DNA from: Pseudomonas fragi
Lineage (GTDB): Bacteria > Pseudomonadota > Gammaproteobacteria > Pseudomonadales > Pseudomonadaceae
Reading direction: 5' to 3'
NCBI RefSeq assembly: GCF_025426255.1
Contig: NZ_CP104861.1
Coordinates: 2,046,001-2,110,000 of the forward strand
DNA: 64,000 bases
Part shown: positions 37,418 to 49,399 of the stretch, in pieces
Position numbering within the stretch: the stretch's first letter is position 1
Layout of the letters: the number at the start of each line of letters is the position of its first letter
Made by a program: the position numbers and the translations under genes
Notes under the pieces: generated by a model
What the model was told of the DNA's origin: nothing
What the model saw: the letters and a program-made list of their open reading frames with translations, nothing else
The model's database searches: none

Positions 37418-38923
37418 ATGTGTGGCATCGTCGGTATCGTCGGTAAGTCGAACGTCAATCAGGCGCTGTATGACGCGCTAACCGTCCTCCAGCACCGCGG
37501 CCAGGATGCTGCCGGTATTGTGACCAGCCATAATGGCCGGTTATTTTTGCGCAAGGACAACGGGCTGGTTCGTGACGTGTTTCATCAGCGTCACATGCAG
37601 CGTCTGGTCGGCAACGTGGGCATTGGTCACGTGCGCTACCCAACCGCTGGCAGCTCGACTTCAGCTGAAGCTCAGCCGTTTTATGTCAACTCGCCCTATG
37701 GCATCACCTTGGCGCATAACGGCAACCTGACCAACGTTGAACAGCTGGCCAAGGAGATTTACGAATCTGACTTGCGTCACGTCAACACCAATTCCGATTC
37801 TGAAGTTTTGCTCAACGTTTTCGCCCATGAGCTGGCTCGGCGCGGCAAATTGCAGCCGACCGAAGAGGACGTGTTCGCAGCGGTAACTGACGTGCACAAC
37901 CGTTGCCGTGGCGGTTACGCCGTGGTTGCGATGATCACCGGTTACGGCATCGTCGGTTTCCGCGATCCGAACGGCATTCGCCCGATTGTCTTCGGTCAGC
38001 GTCACACCGACGAAGGCGTCGAGTACATGATCGCCTCCGAAAGCGTTTCGCTGGATGTGTTGGGCTTTACCCTGATTCGCGATCTCGCGCCGGGCGAAGC
38101 GGTGTACATCACTGAAGACGGCAAGCTGCACACCCGTCAGTGCGCGGTAAACCCGCAACTGACCCCGTGCATCTTCGAGCACGTGTATCTGGCGCGCCCG
38201 GATTCGATCATCGACGGTGTTTCGGTGTACAAGGCACGTCTGCGCATGGGCGAGAAGCTCGCCGAGAAGATCCTGCGCGAGCGTCCGGATCACGACATCG
38301 ACGTGGTTATCCCGATTCCGGACACCAGCCGTTGCGCTGCCTTGGAACTGGCTAACCACTTGGGCGTCAAGTTCCGCGAAGGCTTCGTCAAGAACCGTTA
38401 CATCGGTCGTACCTTCATCATGCCAGGCCAGGCTGCACGTAAAAAATCCGTGCGCCAGAAGCTCAACGCCATTGAGCTTGAGTTCCGAGGCAAGAACGTG
38501 ATGCTGGTGGACGACTCGATCGTGCGCGGTACTACGTGCAAGCAGATCATTCAGATGGCCCGCGAAGCTGGTGCCAAGAATGTGTACTTCTGCTCGGCGG
38601 CCCCGGCTGTTCGCTATCCGAACGTCTATGGCATCGACATGCCAAGCGCGCATGAGCTGATCGCACACAATCGCAGCACCCAGGAAGTGGCCGAGCTGAT
38701 CGGTGCCGACTGGTTGATCTATCAGGACCTGCCTGACCTGATCGAAGCGGTCGGTGGCGGCAAGATCAAGATTGACGCATTCGACTGTGCAGTATTTGAT
38801 GGCAAGTACGTCACCGGCGACATCGACGACAAATACCTGGAACGTATCGAGCGTGCGCGCAACGACGCCTCCAAGGTGATTTCGCAAGGTGTGGGTGCCA
38901 CCATCGGTATCTACAACAACTAA
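37418..38923 (+). CDS. purF: Amidophosphoribosyltransferase
   Basis: A 501-residue enzyme of the first committed step of purine synthesis (PRPP + glutamine to phosphoribosylamine). After removal of Met the N-terminal cysteine (MCGIVGIV) is the glutaminase nucleophile. The PRPP loop is [16 protein letters not shown] at about residue 365, and [11 protein letters not shown] is the glutamine channel region. I chose the ATG directly before CGIVG, since any longer N-terminus would block catalysis. A hairpin terminator follows. Confidence 0.97.
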   Translation: MCGIVGIVGKSNVNQALYDALTVLQHRGQDAAGIVTSHNGRLFLRKDNGLVRDVFHQRHMQRLVGNVGIGHVRYPTAGSSTSAEAQPFYVNSPYGITLAHNGNLTNVEQLAKEIYESDLRHVNTNSDSEVLLNVFAHELARRGKLQPTEEDVFAAVTDVHNRCRGGYAVVAMITGYGIVGFRDPNGIRPIVFGQRHTDEGVEYMIASESVSLDVLGFTLIRDLAPGEAVYITEDGKLHTRQCAVNPQLTPCIFEHVYLARPDSIIDGVSVYKARLRMGEKLAEKILRERPDHDIDVVIPIPDTSRCAALELANHLGVKFREGFVKNRYIGRTFIMPGQAARKKSVRQKLNAIELEFRGKNVMLVDDSIVRGTTCKQIIQMAREAGAKNVYFCSAAPAVRYPNVYGIDMPSAHELIAHNRSTQEVAELIGADWLIYQDLPDLIEAVGGGKIKIDAFDCAVFDGKYVTGDIDDKYLERIERARNDASKVISQGVGATIGIYNN

Positions 38924-38932
38924 GTGTTTACC

Positions 38933-38964
38933 AAACCGGCCCTGATGGGCCGGTTTGCATTTTT
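38933..38964 (+). terminator. Rho-independent terminator after purF
   Basis: A perfect 10-bp stem (AAACCGGCCC / GGGCCGGTTT) with a TGAT loop is followed by GCATTTTT. It starts 10 bp past the purF stop. Confidence 0.9.
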
Positions 38965-39018
38965 CCAGTAAAAAGTAACCAATACAAAGCAATCAATACA
39001 ACGCAAGGAGTGGGCAGC

Positions 39019-40230
39019 ATGAGTCAGGATTGGGATGCGGGTCGGCTGGACAGCGACCTTGAGGGCGTAGCGTTCGACACCTTGGCTGTGCGTGCTGGCC
39101 AGCACCGTACGCCAGAAGGCGAGCACGGTGATGCAATGTTCCTGACCTCCAGCTACGTGTTCCGCACGGCGGCTGACGCGGCAGCGCGGTTCTCGGGTGA
39201 AGTGCCGGGCAACGTTTACTCGCGTTACACCAACCCCACCGTGCGCGCCTTCGAAGAGCGCATTGCCGCCCTTGAAGGTGCCGAGCAGGCCGTGGCAACC
39301 GCTACCGGCATGGCGGCGATTTTGTCGGTGGTCATGAGCCTGTGCAGCGCCGGAGACCATATCCTGGTGTCGCGCAGCGTATTCGGTTCGACCATCAGTC
39401 TGTTCGAGAAGTACTTCAAGCGCTTTGGCGTACAGGTTGACTACGTGCCGTTGGCCGAACTGGCTGGCTGGGACGCTGCAATCAAGCCCAATACCAAGCT
39501 GCTGTTTGTCGAGTCGCCGTCCAACCCGCTGGCCGAGTTGGTGGACATCGCCGCTCTGGCCGAGATAGCACACGCCAAGGGCGCGCTGCTGGTCGTCGAC
39601 AACTGCTTCTGTACACCTGCCTTGCAGCAGCCGCTGAAATTGGGCGCAGACATCGTGGTGCATTCGGCCACCAAATTTATCGACGGCCAGGGTCGTTGCA
39701 TGGGCGGTGTGGTTGCCGGTCGTGGAGAGTTGATGAAAGAAATCGTCGGCTTCCTGCGTACTGCCGGGCCGACCCTGAGCCCGTTCAATGCCTGGATCTT
39801 CCTCAAGGGTCTGGAGACCCTGAATCTGCGCATGCGCGCCCACTGTGCGAGTGCCCAGGCACTGGCCGAGTGGCTGGAGCAGCAGGATGGGGTAGAAAAA
39901 GTGCACTACGCAGGCCTCAAGAGTCATCCGCAGTATGAGTTGGCCCAGCGCCAGCAGCGCGGCTTTGGTGCAGTGGTCAGCTTTGAGGTCAAGGGCGGCA
40001 AAGAGGGCGCCTGGCGCTTTATCGACGCCACCCGCCTGATTTCGATCACCGCCAACCTGGGTGACAGCAAAACCACGATTACCCACCCGGCGACCACTTC
40101 CCATGGTCGACTCGCACCGCAAGAGCGTGAGGCGGCGGGTATTCGTGACAGCCTGATCCGCATCGCGGTAGGTCTGGAAGATGTCGGCGACCTGCAAGCT
40201 GACCTGTCGCGAGGCCTGGCTGCGCTGTGA
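39019..40230 (+). CDS. metZ: O-succinylhomoserine sulfhydrylase
   Basis: A 403-residue Cys/Met-metabolism PLP enzyme that makes homocysteine directly from O-succinylhomoserine and sulfide. The PLP lysine is Lys219 in [13 protein letters not shown]. Also present are [30 protein letters not shown] and [12 protein letters not shown]. The gene sits after purF exactly as metZ does in P. aeruginosa (PA3107). The ATG preceded by AAGGAGTGG is chosen. The stop overlaps the start of the following SDR gene. Confidence 0.95.
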   Translation: MSQDWDAGRLDSDLEGVAFDTLAVRAGQHRTPEGEHGDAMFLTSSYVFRTAADAAARFSGEVPGNVYSRYTNPTVRAFEERIAALEGAEQAVATATGMAAILSVVMSLCSAGDHILVSRSVFGSTISLFEKYFKRFGVQVDYVPLAELAGWDAAIKPNTKLLFVESPSNPLAELVDIAALAEIAHAKGALLVVDNCFCTPALQQPLKLGADIVVHSATKFIDGQGRCMGGVVAGRGELMKEIVGFLRTAGPTLSPFNAWIFLKGLETLNLRMRAHCASAQALAEWLEQQDGVEKVHYAGLKSHPQYELAQRQQRGFGAVVSFEVKGGKEGAWRFIDATRLISITANLGDSKTTITHPATTSHGRLAPQEREAAGIRDSLIRIAVGLEDVGDLQADLSRGLAAL

Positions 40231-41006
40231 TCGACCGCATGCTCGAAACACCGGCCACTACCAATGGCCGTGTAGCGCTGGTAACAGGCGCTGCACGGGG
40301 CATTGGCCTGGGGATTGCCGCCTGGCTGGTCACTGAAGGCTGGCAAGTGGTTCTGACCGATATTGACCGTGCCCGGGGCTCCAAAGTGGCCAAGGCGCTG
40401 GGCGAAAGCGCCTGGTTTTTGACCATGGATGTGTCGGTTGAAGCCGATGTGATTCAGTGTGTCGCGCAAATCCTGGGTCAGTTTGGACGGCTGGACGGGC
40501 TGGTGTGCAACGCCGCGATTGCGGATCCGCACAACATGACCCTGGAAAGCCTCGATCTGGAGCACTGGAATCGCGTGCTGGCGGTTAATCTCACCGGGCC
40601 GATGTTGCTGGCCAAGCATTGCGCGCCGTACTTGCGTGCGCATGCGGGCTCGATCGTCAATCTGGCCTCCACCCGTGCCCACCAGTCGGAGCCTGATACC
40701 GAGGCTTACGTGGCGAGCAAGGGCGGAGTGCTGGCGCTGACCCATGCGCTGGCTATCAGCCTTGGGCCGCAGATTCGGGTCAACGCGGTAAGTCCGGGCT
40801 GGATTGACGCCCGAGACCCCTCTGTGGTGCGTGCAGAGCCGCTGACAGACGCCGATCACGACCAGCACCCGGCAGGTCGGGTAGGGGGCGTGGAGGACGT
40901 TGCAGCGATGGTTGCCTGGCTGCTGTCACGTAACGCCGGGTTTGTGACGGGTCAAGAGTTTGTGGTTGACGGTGGTATGAGCAAAAAGATGATCTACGGC
41001 GCGTAA
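40227..41006 (+). CDS. SDR family oxidoreductase
   Basis: A 259-residue classical SDR with [13 protein letters not shown] near residue 20, the CNAAIAD (NNAG-like) motif, NLASTRA serine, the YVASKGG catalytic pair, and SPGWIDAR. The GTG overlapping the metZ stop, with GAGG upstream, gives a coupled start. An ATG four codons later is possible. It is conserved after metZ in Pseudomonas (PA3106 position), but its substrate is unknown. Confidence 0.88.
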   Translation: MIDRMLETPATTNGRVALVTGAARGIGLGIAAWLVTEGWQVVLTDIDRARGSKVAKALGESAWFLTMDVSVEADVIQCVAQILGQFGRLDGLVCNAAIADPHNMTLESLDLEHWNRVLAVNLTGPMLLAKHCAPYLRAHAGSIVNLASTRAHQSEPDTEAYVASKGGVLALTHALAISLGPQIRVNAVSPGWIDARDPSVVRAEPLTDADHDQHPAGRVGGVEDVAAMVAWLLSRNAGFVTGQEFVVDGGMSKKMIYGA

Positions 41007-41064
41007 GCCTTGTTGCGGGCTGGCCACTATTTTTGCGTTTTTTGAAAAAAACTCAATCTTGTCC

Positions 41065-41093
41065 TTGACTTAGCTTCGATAGATGCGTAAATT
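41065..41093 (+). promoter_or_regulatory. Sigma-70 promoter of the tRNA operon
   Basis: TTGACT (-35) and TAAATT (-10) are separated by exactly 17 bp. A GC-rich discriminator (CGCGGCC) follows, as in stringently controlled stable-RNA promoters. The first tRNA begins about 21 bp past the -10. Confidence 0.75.
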
Positions 41094-41114
41094 TCGCGGC
41101 CTCAACGAAGCAAA

Positions 41115-41190
41115 GGGTGATTAGCTCAGCTGGGAGAGCATCTGCCTTACAAGCAGAGGGTCGGCGGTTCGATCCCGTCATCACCCACCA
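41115..41190 (+). tRNA. tRNA-Val (anticodon TAC)
   Basis: A 76-nt cloverleaf with encoded CCA. The acceptor is GGGTGAT/ATCACCC, the D-loop TAGCTCAGCTGGGAGAGCA, the anticodon loop CTTACAA with TAC, and the T-arm GGTTCGATC. It is the first of three tRNA genes in the cluster. Confidence 0.97.
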
Positions 41191-41245
41191 CTTCTTGAGA
41201 TTCTCGCAAGAGAAAGGTCGTTCCGAAAGGATCTACCACCGACGC

Positions 41246-41322
41246 GCAGCGGTAGTTCAGTCGGTTAGAATACCGGCCTGTCACGCCGGGGGTCGCGGGT
41301 TCGAGTCCCGTCCGCTGCGCCA
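41246..41322 (+). tRNA. tRNA-Asp (anticodon GTC), copy 1
   Basis: A 77-nt cloverleaf with encoded CCA. The acceptor is GCAGCGG/CCGCTGC, the anticodon loop CTGTCAC with GTC, and the T-arm GGTTCGAGTCC. It is identical over its full length to the copy 102 bp downstream. Confidence 0.97.
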
Positions 41323-41424
41323 TATTTGTACAAATCAGGTTCGCCTGGTTTGCGATTGAAAAGCACCGAAGCTCTTCAGTCACAGGTTTTAAAAGTTTCA
41401 AACGGACGCAAGTCCGAGCGATAC

Positions 41425-41501
41425 GCAGCGGTAGTTCAGTCGGTTAGAATACCGGCCTGTCACGCCGGGGGTCGCGGGTTCGAGTCCCGTCCGCTGCGCC
41501 A
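41425..41501 (+). tRNA. tRNA-Asp (anticodon GTC), copy 2
   Basis: Identical to the first Asp tRNA, including the encoded CCA and the ATATTTG that follows. It is the last gene of the tRNA transcript, with a hairpin terminator 40 bp downstream. Confidence 0.97.
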
Positions 41502-41541
41502 TATTTGCTTCAGAGCCCTTGAACTCTCTGAAGCTGCAAAG

Positions 41542-41568
41542 AAAGCGACCTTCGGGTCGCTTTTTTTG
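41542..41568 (+). terminator. Rho-independent terminator of the tRNA operon
   Basis: A stem AAAGCGACC / GGTCGCTTT with a TTCG-type loop is followed by a run of seven T. Confidence 0.92.
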
Positions 41569-41676
41569 TGTCCGGGTTTTTGTAACAACCTGTAGCCACA
41601 ACGCACGCAATCAAACTGCGCGCTTGTCGTGAACTGATGCACAATACGGCCTGTACCGTTCTCTTCAGGATCTTTA

Positions 41677-42552
41677 ATGCTTATGTCATTCCCCGTGCGT
41701 GCCGTGGTAGTCGCCCTCGTGCTGGCTGGACTCGCAGGTTGTTCAACGAAGAAAACAGCAATCTATGAGCATGAAAGCTTTGATGACTCAGGGACGTTTT
41801 CGCGTAACTACCCGGTGACCGACAAAGCTTCTTGTGAGGCGGCACGCCGTGCCTTGCTGAGTCAGGGCTACATCATCACCAGCAGCGACCCGAAAATTAT
41901 CAGCGGCCACAAGAGTTTCCAGCAAACCGGCGAAAGCCACCTGGAGATCAGCTTTAACGTGGTGTGCGCCGACGATGGTGGTTCGCAGCATCACGCCACC
42001 ATGTTTGCCAACGCGCTGCAGGATCGTTATGCGCTGAAAAAGGTCAACAACTCGGCCAGTCTGGGAGTCGGCGTGCTGGGGTCGGTGTCGATGCCAATTG
42101 GCTCCACGGATGACTCAATGGTTAAAGTCGCCAGCGAGACCGTGTCTTCACCTCAGTTCTATGACCGCTTTTTCGGCCTGGTTGAAGTGTTCCTGCCCAA
42201 GCCCAAGGAAGTGGAAAAAGCACCGCCTGTTCCTGAAAAGCCCAAGCCTGAACTGGGAGTGCCCGAGCCTGCGCCCGCCAAGGCCGAAACAGCAGCGCCT
42301 GCTCCTGCTGCAGAGCAAGCCACTCCGTCAGTGCCAGTAGTGGCGCCTGTGAGTGAGCCTGTGCTGCCAGCTCCAGCTGTGACGCCTGTGACGCCTGTGG
42401 CTCCGGTTGTGCCTGCGCCAGCTCCAGTGACGGTTACCCCGGAGGTCAAGCCGGCAGCCGAGCTGCCTGAGCCGGCCAAGCCGGTAACGCCCGCGGCCGA
42501 GCCTGCGTCTACCCCTGCGCCTGCCGCCGTAGAGCCTTCTACCGGCCAATAA
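41677..42552 (+). CDS. DUF2242 family lipoprotein
   Basis: A 291-residue predicted lipoprotein. The signal sequence ends in the lipobox LAGC with the lipidated cysteine at 22. The folded part (about 30-170) contains FSRNYPVTDKASCEAARRAL and SLGVGVLGSVSMPIGS, which I associate with DUF2242. The C-terminal third is a Pro/Ala/Val/Glu-rich low-complexity tail. Function is unknown. Two in-frame ATGs (positions 1 and 3) are possible starts. It is monocistronic after the tRNA operon. Confidence 0.8.
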   Translation: MLMSFPVRAVVVALVLAGLAGCSTKKTAIYEHESFDDSGTFSRNYPVTDKASCEAARRALLSQGYIITSSDPKIISGHKSFQQTGESHLEISFNVVCADDGGSQHHATMFANALQDRYALKKVNNSASLGVGVLGSVSMPIGSTDDSMVKVASETVSSPQFYDRFFGLVEVFLPKPKEVEKAPPVPEKPKPELGVPEPAPAKAETAAPAPAAEQATPSVPVVAPVSEPVLPAPAVTPVTPVAPVVPAPAPVTVTPEVKPAAELPEPAKPVTPAAEPASTPAPAAVEPSTGQ

Positions 42553-42690
42553 ATGTGCAGTAAATCTCAAAAGCTCTGCTACGTTTATAAATGAGTTGTG
42601 ACAGGGCCCGCGAAGGTGTCATTTTTCCTTCACGTGGGCACTTTATGCTCAGGCAGTAATTAAACAAACAGACTGAAAAGGGATGCTGCA

Positions 42691-42777
42691 ATGGACGACT
42701 ATCAGGAAGAGCTGCTTGAGTATCAGGCTTTTGAACTTGACCCGCTGGACCCGGCTGACGACGCGACCGAGCTTTGA
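42691..42777 (+). CDS. Putative 28-residue acidic small protein
   Basis: A short open frame, MDDYQEELLEYQ to DDATEL, preceded at good distance by AAAAGGGA. The product is strongly acidic, with about 11 Asp/Glu in 28 residues and no basic residue. It has a Tyr/Leu pattern (EELLEYQAFEL) that could form an amphipathic helix. It lies between the DUF2242 gene and a convergent AraC gene, ending 13 bp before the AraC stop. I do not recognise it. Coding status rests on the ribosome site and composition only. Confidence 0.45.
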   Translation: MDDYQEELLEYQAFELDPLDPADDATEL

Positions 42778-42790
42778 GCCGGGCACCGCT

Positions 42791-43831
42791 TCATGCCGAT
42801 TGGCGCTGACGCCGCCGGTATTCACCCGGCGTCTGCGCGTTCCAGCGCTTGAAAGCCCTTTGAAACGCCTCGGCTGAGGCAAACCCCAACAAATAAGCGA
42901 TTTCACCGAAGGCCAATTCCGTGTCACGGATATAGGTCATGGCGAGGTCGCGCCGTGTGTCATTGAGAATGGCGCGAAACTGCGTACCTTCCTCGGCAAG
43001 CTTGCGGCGCAGGGTCCAGGTTGGCAGCTTGAGGCGTGCCGCCACTTCTTCCAGGTCGGGCTCCCGGCCGCCATTGAGCAACGGTCCCAGCAGTTGTGTG
43101 ATGCGCTCACGCAGGCTGCGGGTGCGGGTCAGTTGTTCCAGTTCGCGTTCGCACAATTGCAGCAAGTAGGCCCAGGTGCTCGGGCAGTGCTGCGGGTTGC
43201 GCAGATCGAGGGTGGCATGGTTCAGCCGCAACTGGTTGGTCTCGGCCCGAAAGTGGATTGCCGGGCTGCAGAGCACGCTGTAACGCTGTGCGTACTCCGG
43301 CTCGCTGAATTCAATGTCGATCTGTTCGCAGCTCAAAGGCCTGGCCGCGACCGATGACAGGTGTTGTAACCAGCCGCAAATGATCGAGTCCACCACAAAG
43401 CGGTTATAGGCGTTGTACGGACTGATGGAGTAAAAACGCAGCCAAGCGCCTTGGGCGTCTTCGTGCAGGCTTGACTGGCCGCGGTAGTTGGAGCCGTAAA
43501 GGGGCTCAAAGCGAATCAGGGTGCGTGCCGCCTCCCGCACCGTGGGTGCCTGGGCCGCGGTGACACCGGCCAGCCCGACCTGGCTCAAGCGGCTGAGCTG
43601 GCCCATGCGCAAACCTAACGCCGGGTCGCCGGTCAGGGTAATCGCCGCGTGCCCCAGGCGCATGTAGCGCGGGATCGACAAGCGCGCCAGTGGCTGGGCC
43701 AGTCGGGCCGGGTCAAGCCCGAACTGTTCGAGCAAGGGCGCAGGGTCTTGACCACAACTGCGAACGGCGTCGGCCAGCGATTGAACAAACCCGACCGAAA
43801 GATCCCCCAAGCGCATTGGCAGCGGTTTCAT
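42791..43831 (-). CDS. AraC family transcriptional regulator
   Basis: A 346-residue regulator of the OruR/ArgR-like AraC group. A large N-terminal arabinose-binding-like domain (about 15-205) is followed by a double helix-turn-helix at the C-terminus. The latter has VAARLKLPTWTLRRKLAEEG, then FGEIAYLLGFASAEAFQRAF and WNAQTPGEYR. It lies 4 bp downstream of the nitrilase-fold gene on the same strand, so it is likely co-transcribed. The order fadH - nitrilase-like - AraC appears to be kept in P. aeruginosa (PA3092-3094, from memory). The target is unknown. Confidence 0.87.
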   Translation of the reverse strand: MKPLPMRLGDLSVGFVQSLADAVRSCGQDPAPLLEQFGLDPARLAQPLARLSIPRYMRLGHAAITLTGDPALGLRMGQLSRLSQVGLAGVTAAQAPTVREAARTLIRFEPLYGSNYRGQSSLHEDAQGAWLRFYSISPYNAYNRFVVDSIICGWLQHLSSVAARPLSCEQIDIEFSEPEYAQRYSVLCSPAIHFRAETNQLRLNHATLDLRNPQHCPSTWAYLLQLCERELEQLTRTRSLRERITQLLGPLLNGGREPDLEEVAARLKLPTWTLRRKLAEEGTQFRAILNDTRRDLAMTYIRDTELAFGEIAYLLGFASAEAFQRAFKRWNAQTPGEYRRRQRQSA

Positions 43832-43835
43832 CGCT

Positions 43836-44966
43836 CTATAGCCAGAGGTTCAGCAGGCGGGCGCCAGTGCCGGGCTGATCCGGGCTGGTCTGGCCATTGC
43901 GGCTGATAAAGCCCAGGCCGGTGCTGTGCTTGTCCCAGAACTTGCCGCGTAAAAACACGGTCACGCCCGCTTCGGCGGTGCTGATGGGCAGGCTGCTGAT
44001 CAGGGTCAGGCGGTGCCAGGCATCGCCCTCGGTGACTTCGCCGGGCTTGAGGCTGATTTCGCTGGGCGTCGATACGCTTTTGTAGCCACCCCAAGGTTTA
44101 TCCCAAGTGGTTTTGCCTACGATAAACGCGGGTACGGCAATCAGTTGCACACCTTTCTCGTTCAGTGTGCGGTAGTTCTCGGGGTACCAGCTGTCGCTGC
44201 CGATCAGGATGCCCAGGCGCCCGGCCGGGGTATCCACCACGTTCAGCTCATGGTCGGGGCTCGGCTGGATATAGCTTTGCTCTTCATAGGTCGGCAACAA
44301 CTGGCGTTGGGGAGTGCCCAGCGCTGCACCGTCTCTGTCAAACACAACACTGCTGTTGTACAGCGGGCCAGTGCCGGGCAGCAGCTTGCCGTTCTCGATA
44401 CGCGGTGCAGGCAGCGCAATGCTACCGGCCACCAAAGTCACGCCGAACTCTTTGGCCAGGCCGCCGAACAGCGTCTGGTAGTCAGCCGCCATGCTGTCGG
44501 CTTTCATGCGCAAGTGCGCATCGTTGACCCGGCTTTCACCGTCGGCACGCAGCCAGGCATTGGCAAAGGCCAAGGGATTGCTCATGGCCAGCCATTGCAT
44601 CGCTTGGTTCAGGTTTTCAGCTTGATACAGCTGGTTTTTCTCGCCGCGAAACATCAGCCAGGAACCGATGTGTTCCGGTAATACCACCACGGTTTTAGCG
44701 TTGAGCAAGCCTGCATCGCGAGCGGTATTGAGGTAAGCGGCCAGCTTTAGATGGACCAGCTCCAGGCTCTGATAGTCGCGGGGGGACAGGTCGGGTTCGA
44801 TACCCAGCAGGTTGCCACGGTCATTATTGACGCCCTCGTTAATGGCCAGCTCGATGCGCAGGTCAGAAAGGTAATGGCCAACATCCCGTTGCGTGGTCCA
44901 GTAGGCATAGCCGCCGATTGCGGCGACAAGAGCGATCAGTAAGGTGCAGCCAATTAGTTTGCGCAT
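43836..44966 (-). CDS. Carbon-nitrogen hydrolase-fold membrane protein without catalytic residues
   Basis: A 376-residue protein with an N-terminal membrane anchor (about 4-22) and a nitrilase-superfamily domain exposed to the periplasm. By eye the Glu of the triad is kept (VVVLPEHIGSW, Glu98). The lysine position reads QRQLLPTYEE with Gln at 220, and the cysteine motif reads LIGSDSWYPE with Gly at 256. Amidase or nitrilase chemistry is therefore unlikely. Size and topology recall a reduced Lnt-like protein, but it has a single anchor. The AraC gene follows by 4 bp. It is divergent from fadH, with 210 bp of featureless sequence between. Confidence 0.75.
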   Translation of the reverse strand: MRKLIGCTLLIALVAAIGGYAYWTTQRDVGHYLSDLRIELAINEGVNNDRGNLLGIEPDLSPRDYQSLELVHLKLAAYLNTARDAGLLNAKTVVVLPEHIGSWLMFRGEKNQLYQAENLNQAMQWLAMSNPLAFANAWLRADGESRVNDAHLRMKADSMAADYQTLFGGLAKEFGVTLVAGSIALPAPRIENGKLLPGTGPLYNSSVVFDRDGAALGTPQRQLLPTYEEQSYIQPSPDHELNVVDTPAGRLGILIGSDSWYPENYRTLNEKGVQLIAVPAFIVGKTTWDKPWGGYKSVSTPSEISLKPGEVTEGDAWHRLTLISSLPISTAEAGVTVFLRGKFWDKHSTGLGFISRNGQTSPDQPGTGARLLNLWL

Positions 44967-45152
44967 AGAAATAGAACAGACAGCTTTCAGCGGAATTCGA
45001 CGTCTAGGGTAGGCGGCGCCTGCAGGCTTGCCAAGGGGTGCTGCGCATTTGGGTTAATAATTTGTTAGTTTGGGTCATTGAGTGGGGTCTGCTGAGTCTT
45101 TACTGTGCCTCACATCAACGACGGGAGCCGCAGAGCATCCCGCGTCCCGTGA

Positions 45153-47213
<2,061 letters not shown>

Positions 47214-47225
47214 CTCTCACCCCAA

Positions 47226-47246
47226 CCCTCTCCCGGAGGGAGAGGG
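47226..47246. repeat. Short GC-rich hairpin CCCTCTCCC/GGGAGAGGG
   Basis: A perfect 9-bp inverted repeat with a GGA loop, 12 bp after the fadH stop. This sequence recurs as a short dispersed hairpin in many proteobacterial genomes. It has no T-run of its own. Confidence 0.6.
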
Positions 47247-47288
47247 GGCTGATTCGTGGCGTTTCGCAGGTCTGCATTTGCCTTTGCA

Positions 47289-47310
47289 GCCCACACAAAG
47301 TGGGCTTTTA
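47289..47310 (+). terminator. Terminator after fadH
   Basis: The stem GCCCAC / GTGGGC with an ACAAA loop and a TTTTA tail fits rho-independent termination of fadH. It overlaps the stop codon of the convergent ABC ATPase gene. Confidence 0.7.
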
Positions 47311-48093
47311 ATGCACGATCTGCGCTAAAAACGCCTTGGCTCGCGGGCTTTTTGGGGCGTTGAAGAACTGTTCCGGTGGCGAGTCCTCGATCACCATCCC
47401 GCCATCAAGGAACAGCACCCGCTCGGCCACCTGGCGGGCGAAGCCCATTTCGTGGGTGACGCAGAGCATGGTCATGCCACTGCCCGCCAGGTTGACCATC
47501 ACGTCCAGCACTTCGCTGACCATTTCCGGGTCCAACGCCGAGGTCGGCTCATCAAACAGCATGATTTTCGGTTCCATGCACAGCGCACGGGCGATGGCCA
47601 CGCGTTGCTGCTGCCCGCCGGACAGTTGGCTCGGGTACTTGTCGGCTTGGCTGGCAATCCCGACCTTGGTCAGAAAATGTTGCGCCAGTTCAATCGCCTT
47701 TTTGCGTGACAGGCCGCGCACCGACATCGGCGCCAGGATGCAGTTGTCGATCACGCTCATATGCGGGAACAGGTTGAAATGCTGAAACACCATTCCGATT
47801 TCGCTGCGCACTTTAGCGGCTTCGCGAGTTGGCAGTGACAGGTCAGTGTCGTTGATCAGGATGCGACCCTGCTCGGCGATTTCCAGGCGGTTGATACAGC
47901 GGATCAGCGTCGATTTGCCGGAGCCGGAAGGGCCGCACAGCACGATGCGTTCACCTTCACGCACTTTCAGGTCGATGCCTTTGAGTACGTGAAAGGCGCT
48001 GTAGTACTTGTTCAGCCCAGCAATATCCACCACCACCTTGCGCGTGTCGGTTACGGGTGACACAGAGTGAACGTAAGCAGATTGTGCGTGCAT
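47308..48093 (-). CDS. Amino acid ABC transporter ATP-binding protein
   Basis: A 261-residue ATPase of the polar-amino-acid uptake (HisP/GlnQ) family. Walker [10 protein letters not shown] is at about 54-62, the signature [15 protein letters not shown], Walker [15 protein letters not shown], and the switch histidine in CVTHEMGFA. It is the last gene of a six-gene minus-strand operon (RpiR regulator, binding protein, two permeases, dehydrogenase, ATPase). A 17-residue N-terminal extension precedes the core. The GGAG upstream supports the ATG used. Confidence 0.93.
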   Translation of the reverse strand: MHAQSAYVHSVSPVTDTRKVVVDIAGLNKYYSAFHVLKGIDLKVREGERIVLCGPSGSGKSTLIRCINRLEIAEQGRILINDTDLSLPTREAAKVRSEIGMVFQHFNLFPHMSVIDNCILAPMSVRGLSRKKAIELAQHFLTKVGIASQADKYPSQLSGGQQQRVAIARALCMEPKIMLFDEPTSALDPEMVSEVLDVMVNLAGSGMTMLCVTHEMGFARQVAERVLFLDGGMVIEDSPPEQFFNAPKSPRAKAFLAQIVH

Positions 48094-48109
48094 GTTGTGT
48101 CTCCAGGTG

Positions 48110-49351
48110 TCAGTGAAAGCGCTCGGCGCTGTAGGGCGCAGGGTCGGTGAAAGGTTTTTCGCCGGTCATCATTTCGGCCAGCAGGCGCCCGCTGACGGGG
48201 CCCAGGGTCAGACCGTGGTGAGCATGCCCAAAGTTGAACCACAGGCCCTTGTGGCGACTGCCTGGGCCAATCACCGGGCACATGTCCGGCAGGCACGGGC
48301 GGCGTCCAAGCCAAGGCTCGTCATCGAGACGCTCACCCAGCGGGTACAAGCGCTGGGCGCGTGCTTCGCAACGGCGCAGCTGGATCTCATTGATTGGGTC
48401 ATCGCTGTCAGCAAATTCGATCCCGGTGGTCAGACGAATACCGCCAACCATCGGCGCCAAGACATAACCACCCACCGAATCGAGAATCGGATGGTGCATG
48501 GTATGGCCATCCTTGGCGGCGTAATGCATGTGGTAGCCGCGCTTGATCGCCAGCGGAATGCGATAGCCCAGCGGTTCGAAAATCTCCCGTGCTTGCGGTC
48601 CAAGGGCGATCACCACTTCGTTACCGACAATCAGCCCTTTCTGGCTTTCGACCTGCCATTGCCCGGCGGTTGCCCGCAGGCTGGCGGCGTCGCCGGTGAC
48701 AAAGGTGCCGCCGCGCTTGATAAACAGCTCGGCATAGCCGCGGGTCAGGCCGCCCGGGTCACTGACGGTCTTGGGGTCGAGCCAGTGAATGCCGCCGATC
48801 ACATCGGTGTGCAGGCCCGGCTCCAGGGCGTGGACTTGCTGCTCACCGAGCACCCGATAGTTGAGCTTGAACTCGCTCAGGGACGCGGCGTCGCGCTGGG
48901 CTTTGTCGAAGTCGGCCTGGGTGCGGTAGACCTCGATCCAGCCACTGTCGTCAATCAGCGAAGTGACGCCCGCAGGCTCGGCCAGCAGGTCGTGCTCGCT
49001 GACGCACTTTTCAATCAACGGCAGCATGGCCCGGGTGGCTTTGGCCAGTTCCTTGGGGCCGGACTGCTGCCAGTATTTCAACAACCACGGCCCGGCCTTT
49101 GGCAGATGCTTGAGGCTGTAGCGCACATCTGATTGCTGATTGAGGCCATAGCGCAGCAGGCGCGAGATTTCACGCGGGAACGAATAGGGGATAACGCTGG
49201 CGCGCTCGATCAGCCCGGCATTGCCGTGACTGGTGCCGCTGCCCGGCTGGGCGCGGTCGAGCAGCACGACGTTGCGCCCGTGGGCCTGGAGTTGCAACGC
49301 GGTACTGACGCCGACGATGCCGGCTCCCAGAACGATGATGTCGCAGTGCAT
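48110..49351 (-). CDS. amaD: D-amino-acid dehydrogenase (AmaD/DadA-like)
   Basis: A 413-residue FAD-dependent DadA-family oxidoreductase with [21 protein letters not shown] at the N-terminus, [21 protein letters not shown], and the C-terminal [17 protein letters not shown]. The gene order regulator-transporter-dehydrogenase-ATPase, with a divergent dpkA-type gene, recalls the D-lysine cluster of P. putida KT2440 (PP_3591-3597, from memory). There AmaD oxidises D-lysine to the precursor of piperideine-2-carboxylate. The substrate here is therefore inferred from context. The ATG after AAGGA is preferred to a TTG two codons upstream. Confidence 0.75.
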   Translation of the reverse strand: MHCDIIVLGAGIVGVSTALQLQAHGRNVVLLDRAQPGSGTSHGNAGLIERASVIPYSFPREISRLLRYGLNQQSDVRYSLKHLPKAGPWLLKYWQQSGPKELAKATRAMLPLIEKCVSEHDLLAEPAGVTSLIDDSGWIEVYRTQADFDKAQRDAASLSEFKLNYRVLGEQQVHALEPGLHTDVIGGIHWLDPKTVSDPGGLTRGYAELFIKRGGTFVTGDAASLRATAGQWQVESQKGLIVGNEVVIALGPQAREIFEPLGYRIPLAIKRGYHMHYAAKDGHTMHHPILDSVGGYVLAPMVGGIRLTTGIEFADSDDPINEIQLRRCEARAQRLYPLGERLDDEPWLGRRPCLPDMCPVIGPGSRHKGLWFNFGHAHHGLTLGPVSGRLLAEMMTGEKPFTDPAPYSAERFH

Positions 49352-49399
49352 AAACAAATCCTTAAATCGGGGGCCGTGTTCGCAGCCCGAACAATGGGC

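Noticed and set aside
37661..38992. 443-codon minus-strand frame opposite purF and the adjoining one opposite metZ
   Set aside because: Both are shadows of unambiguous enzymes. There are no ribosome sites or recognisable domains.
41246..41501. Identical tRNA-Asp copies considered as an integration duplication (attL/attR)
   Set aside because: Only about 100 bp of non-coding spacer lies between them, both copies are full length, and they share one promoter and terminator with tRNA-Val. This is an ordinary tRNA operon.
42608..42640. Imperfect hairpin (GCCCGCGAAGG / CCTTCACGTGGGC) after the DUF2242 gene
   Set aside because: The stem has an internal mismatch loop and no T-run follows it, so it was not called a terminator.
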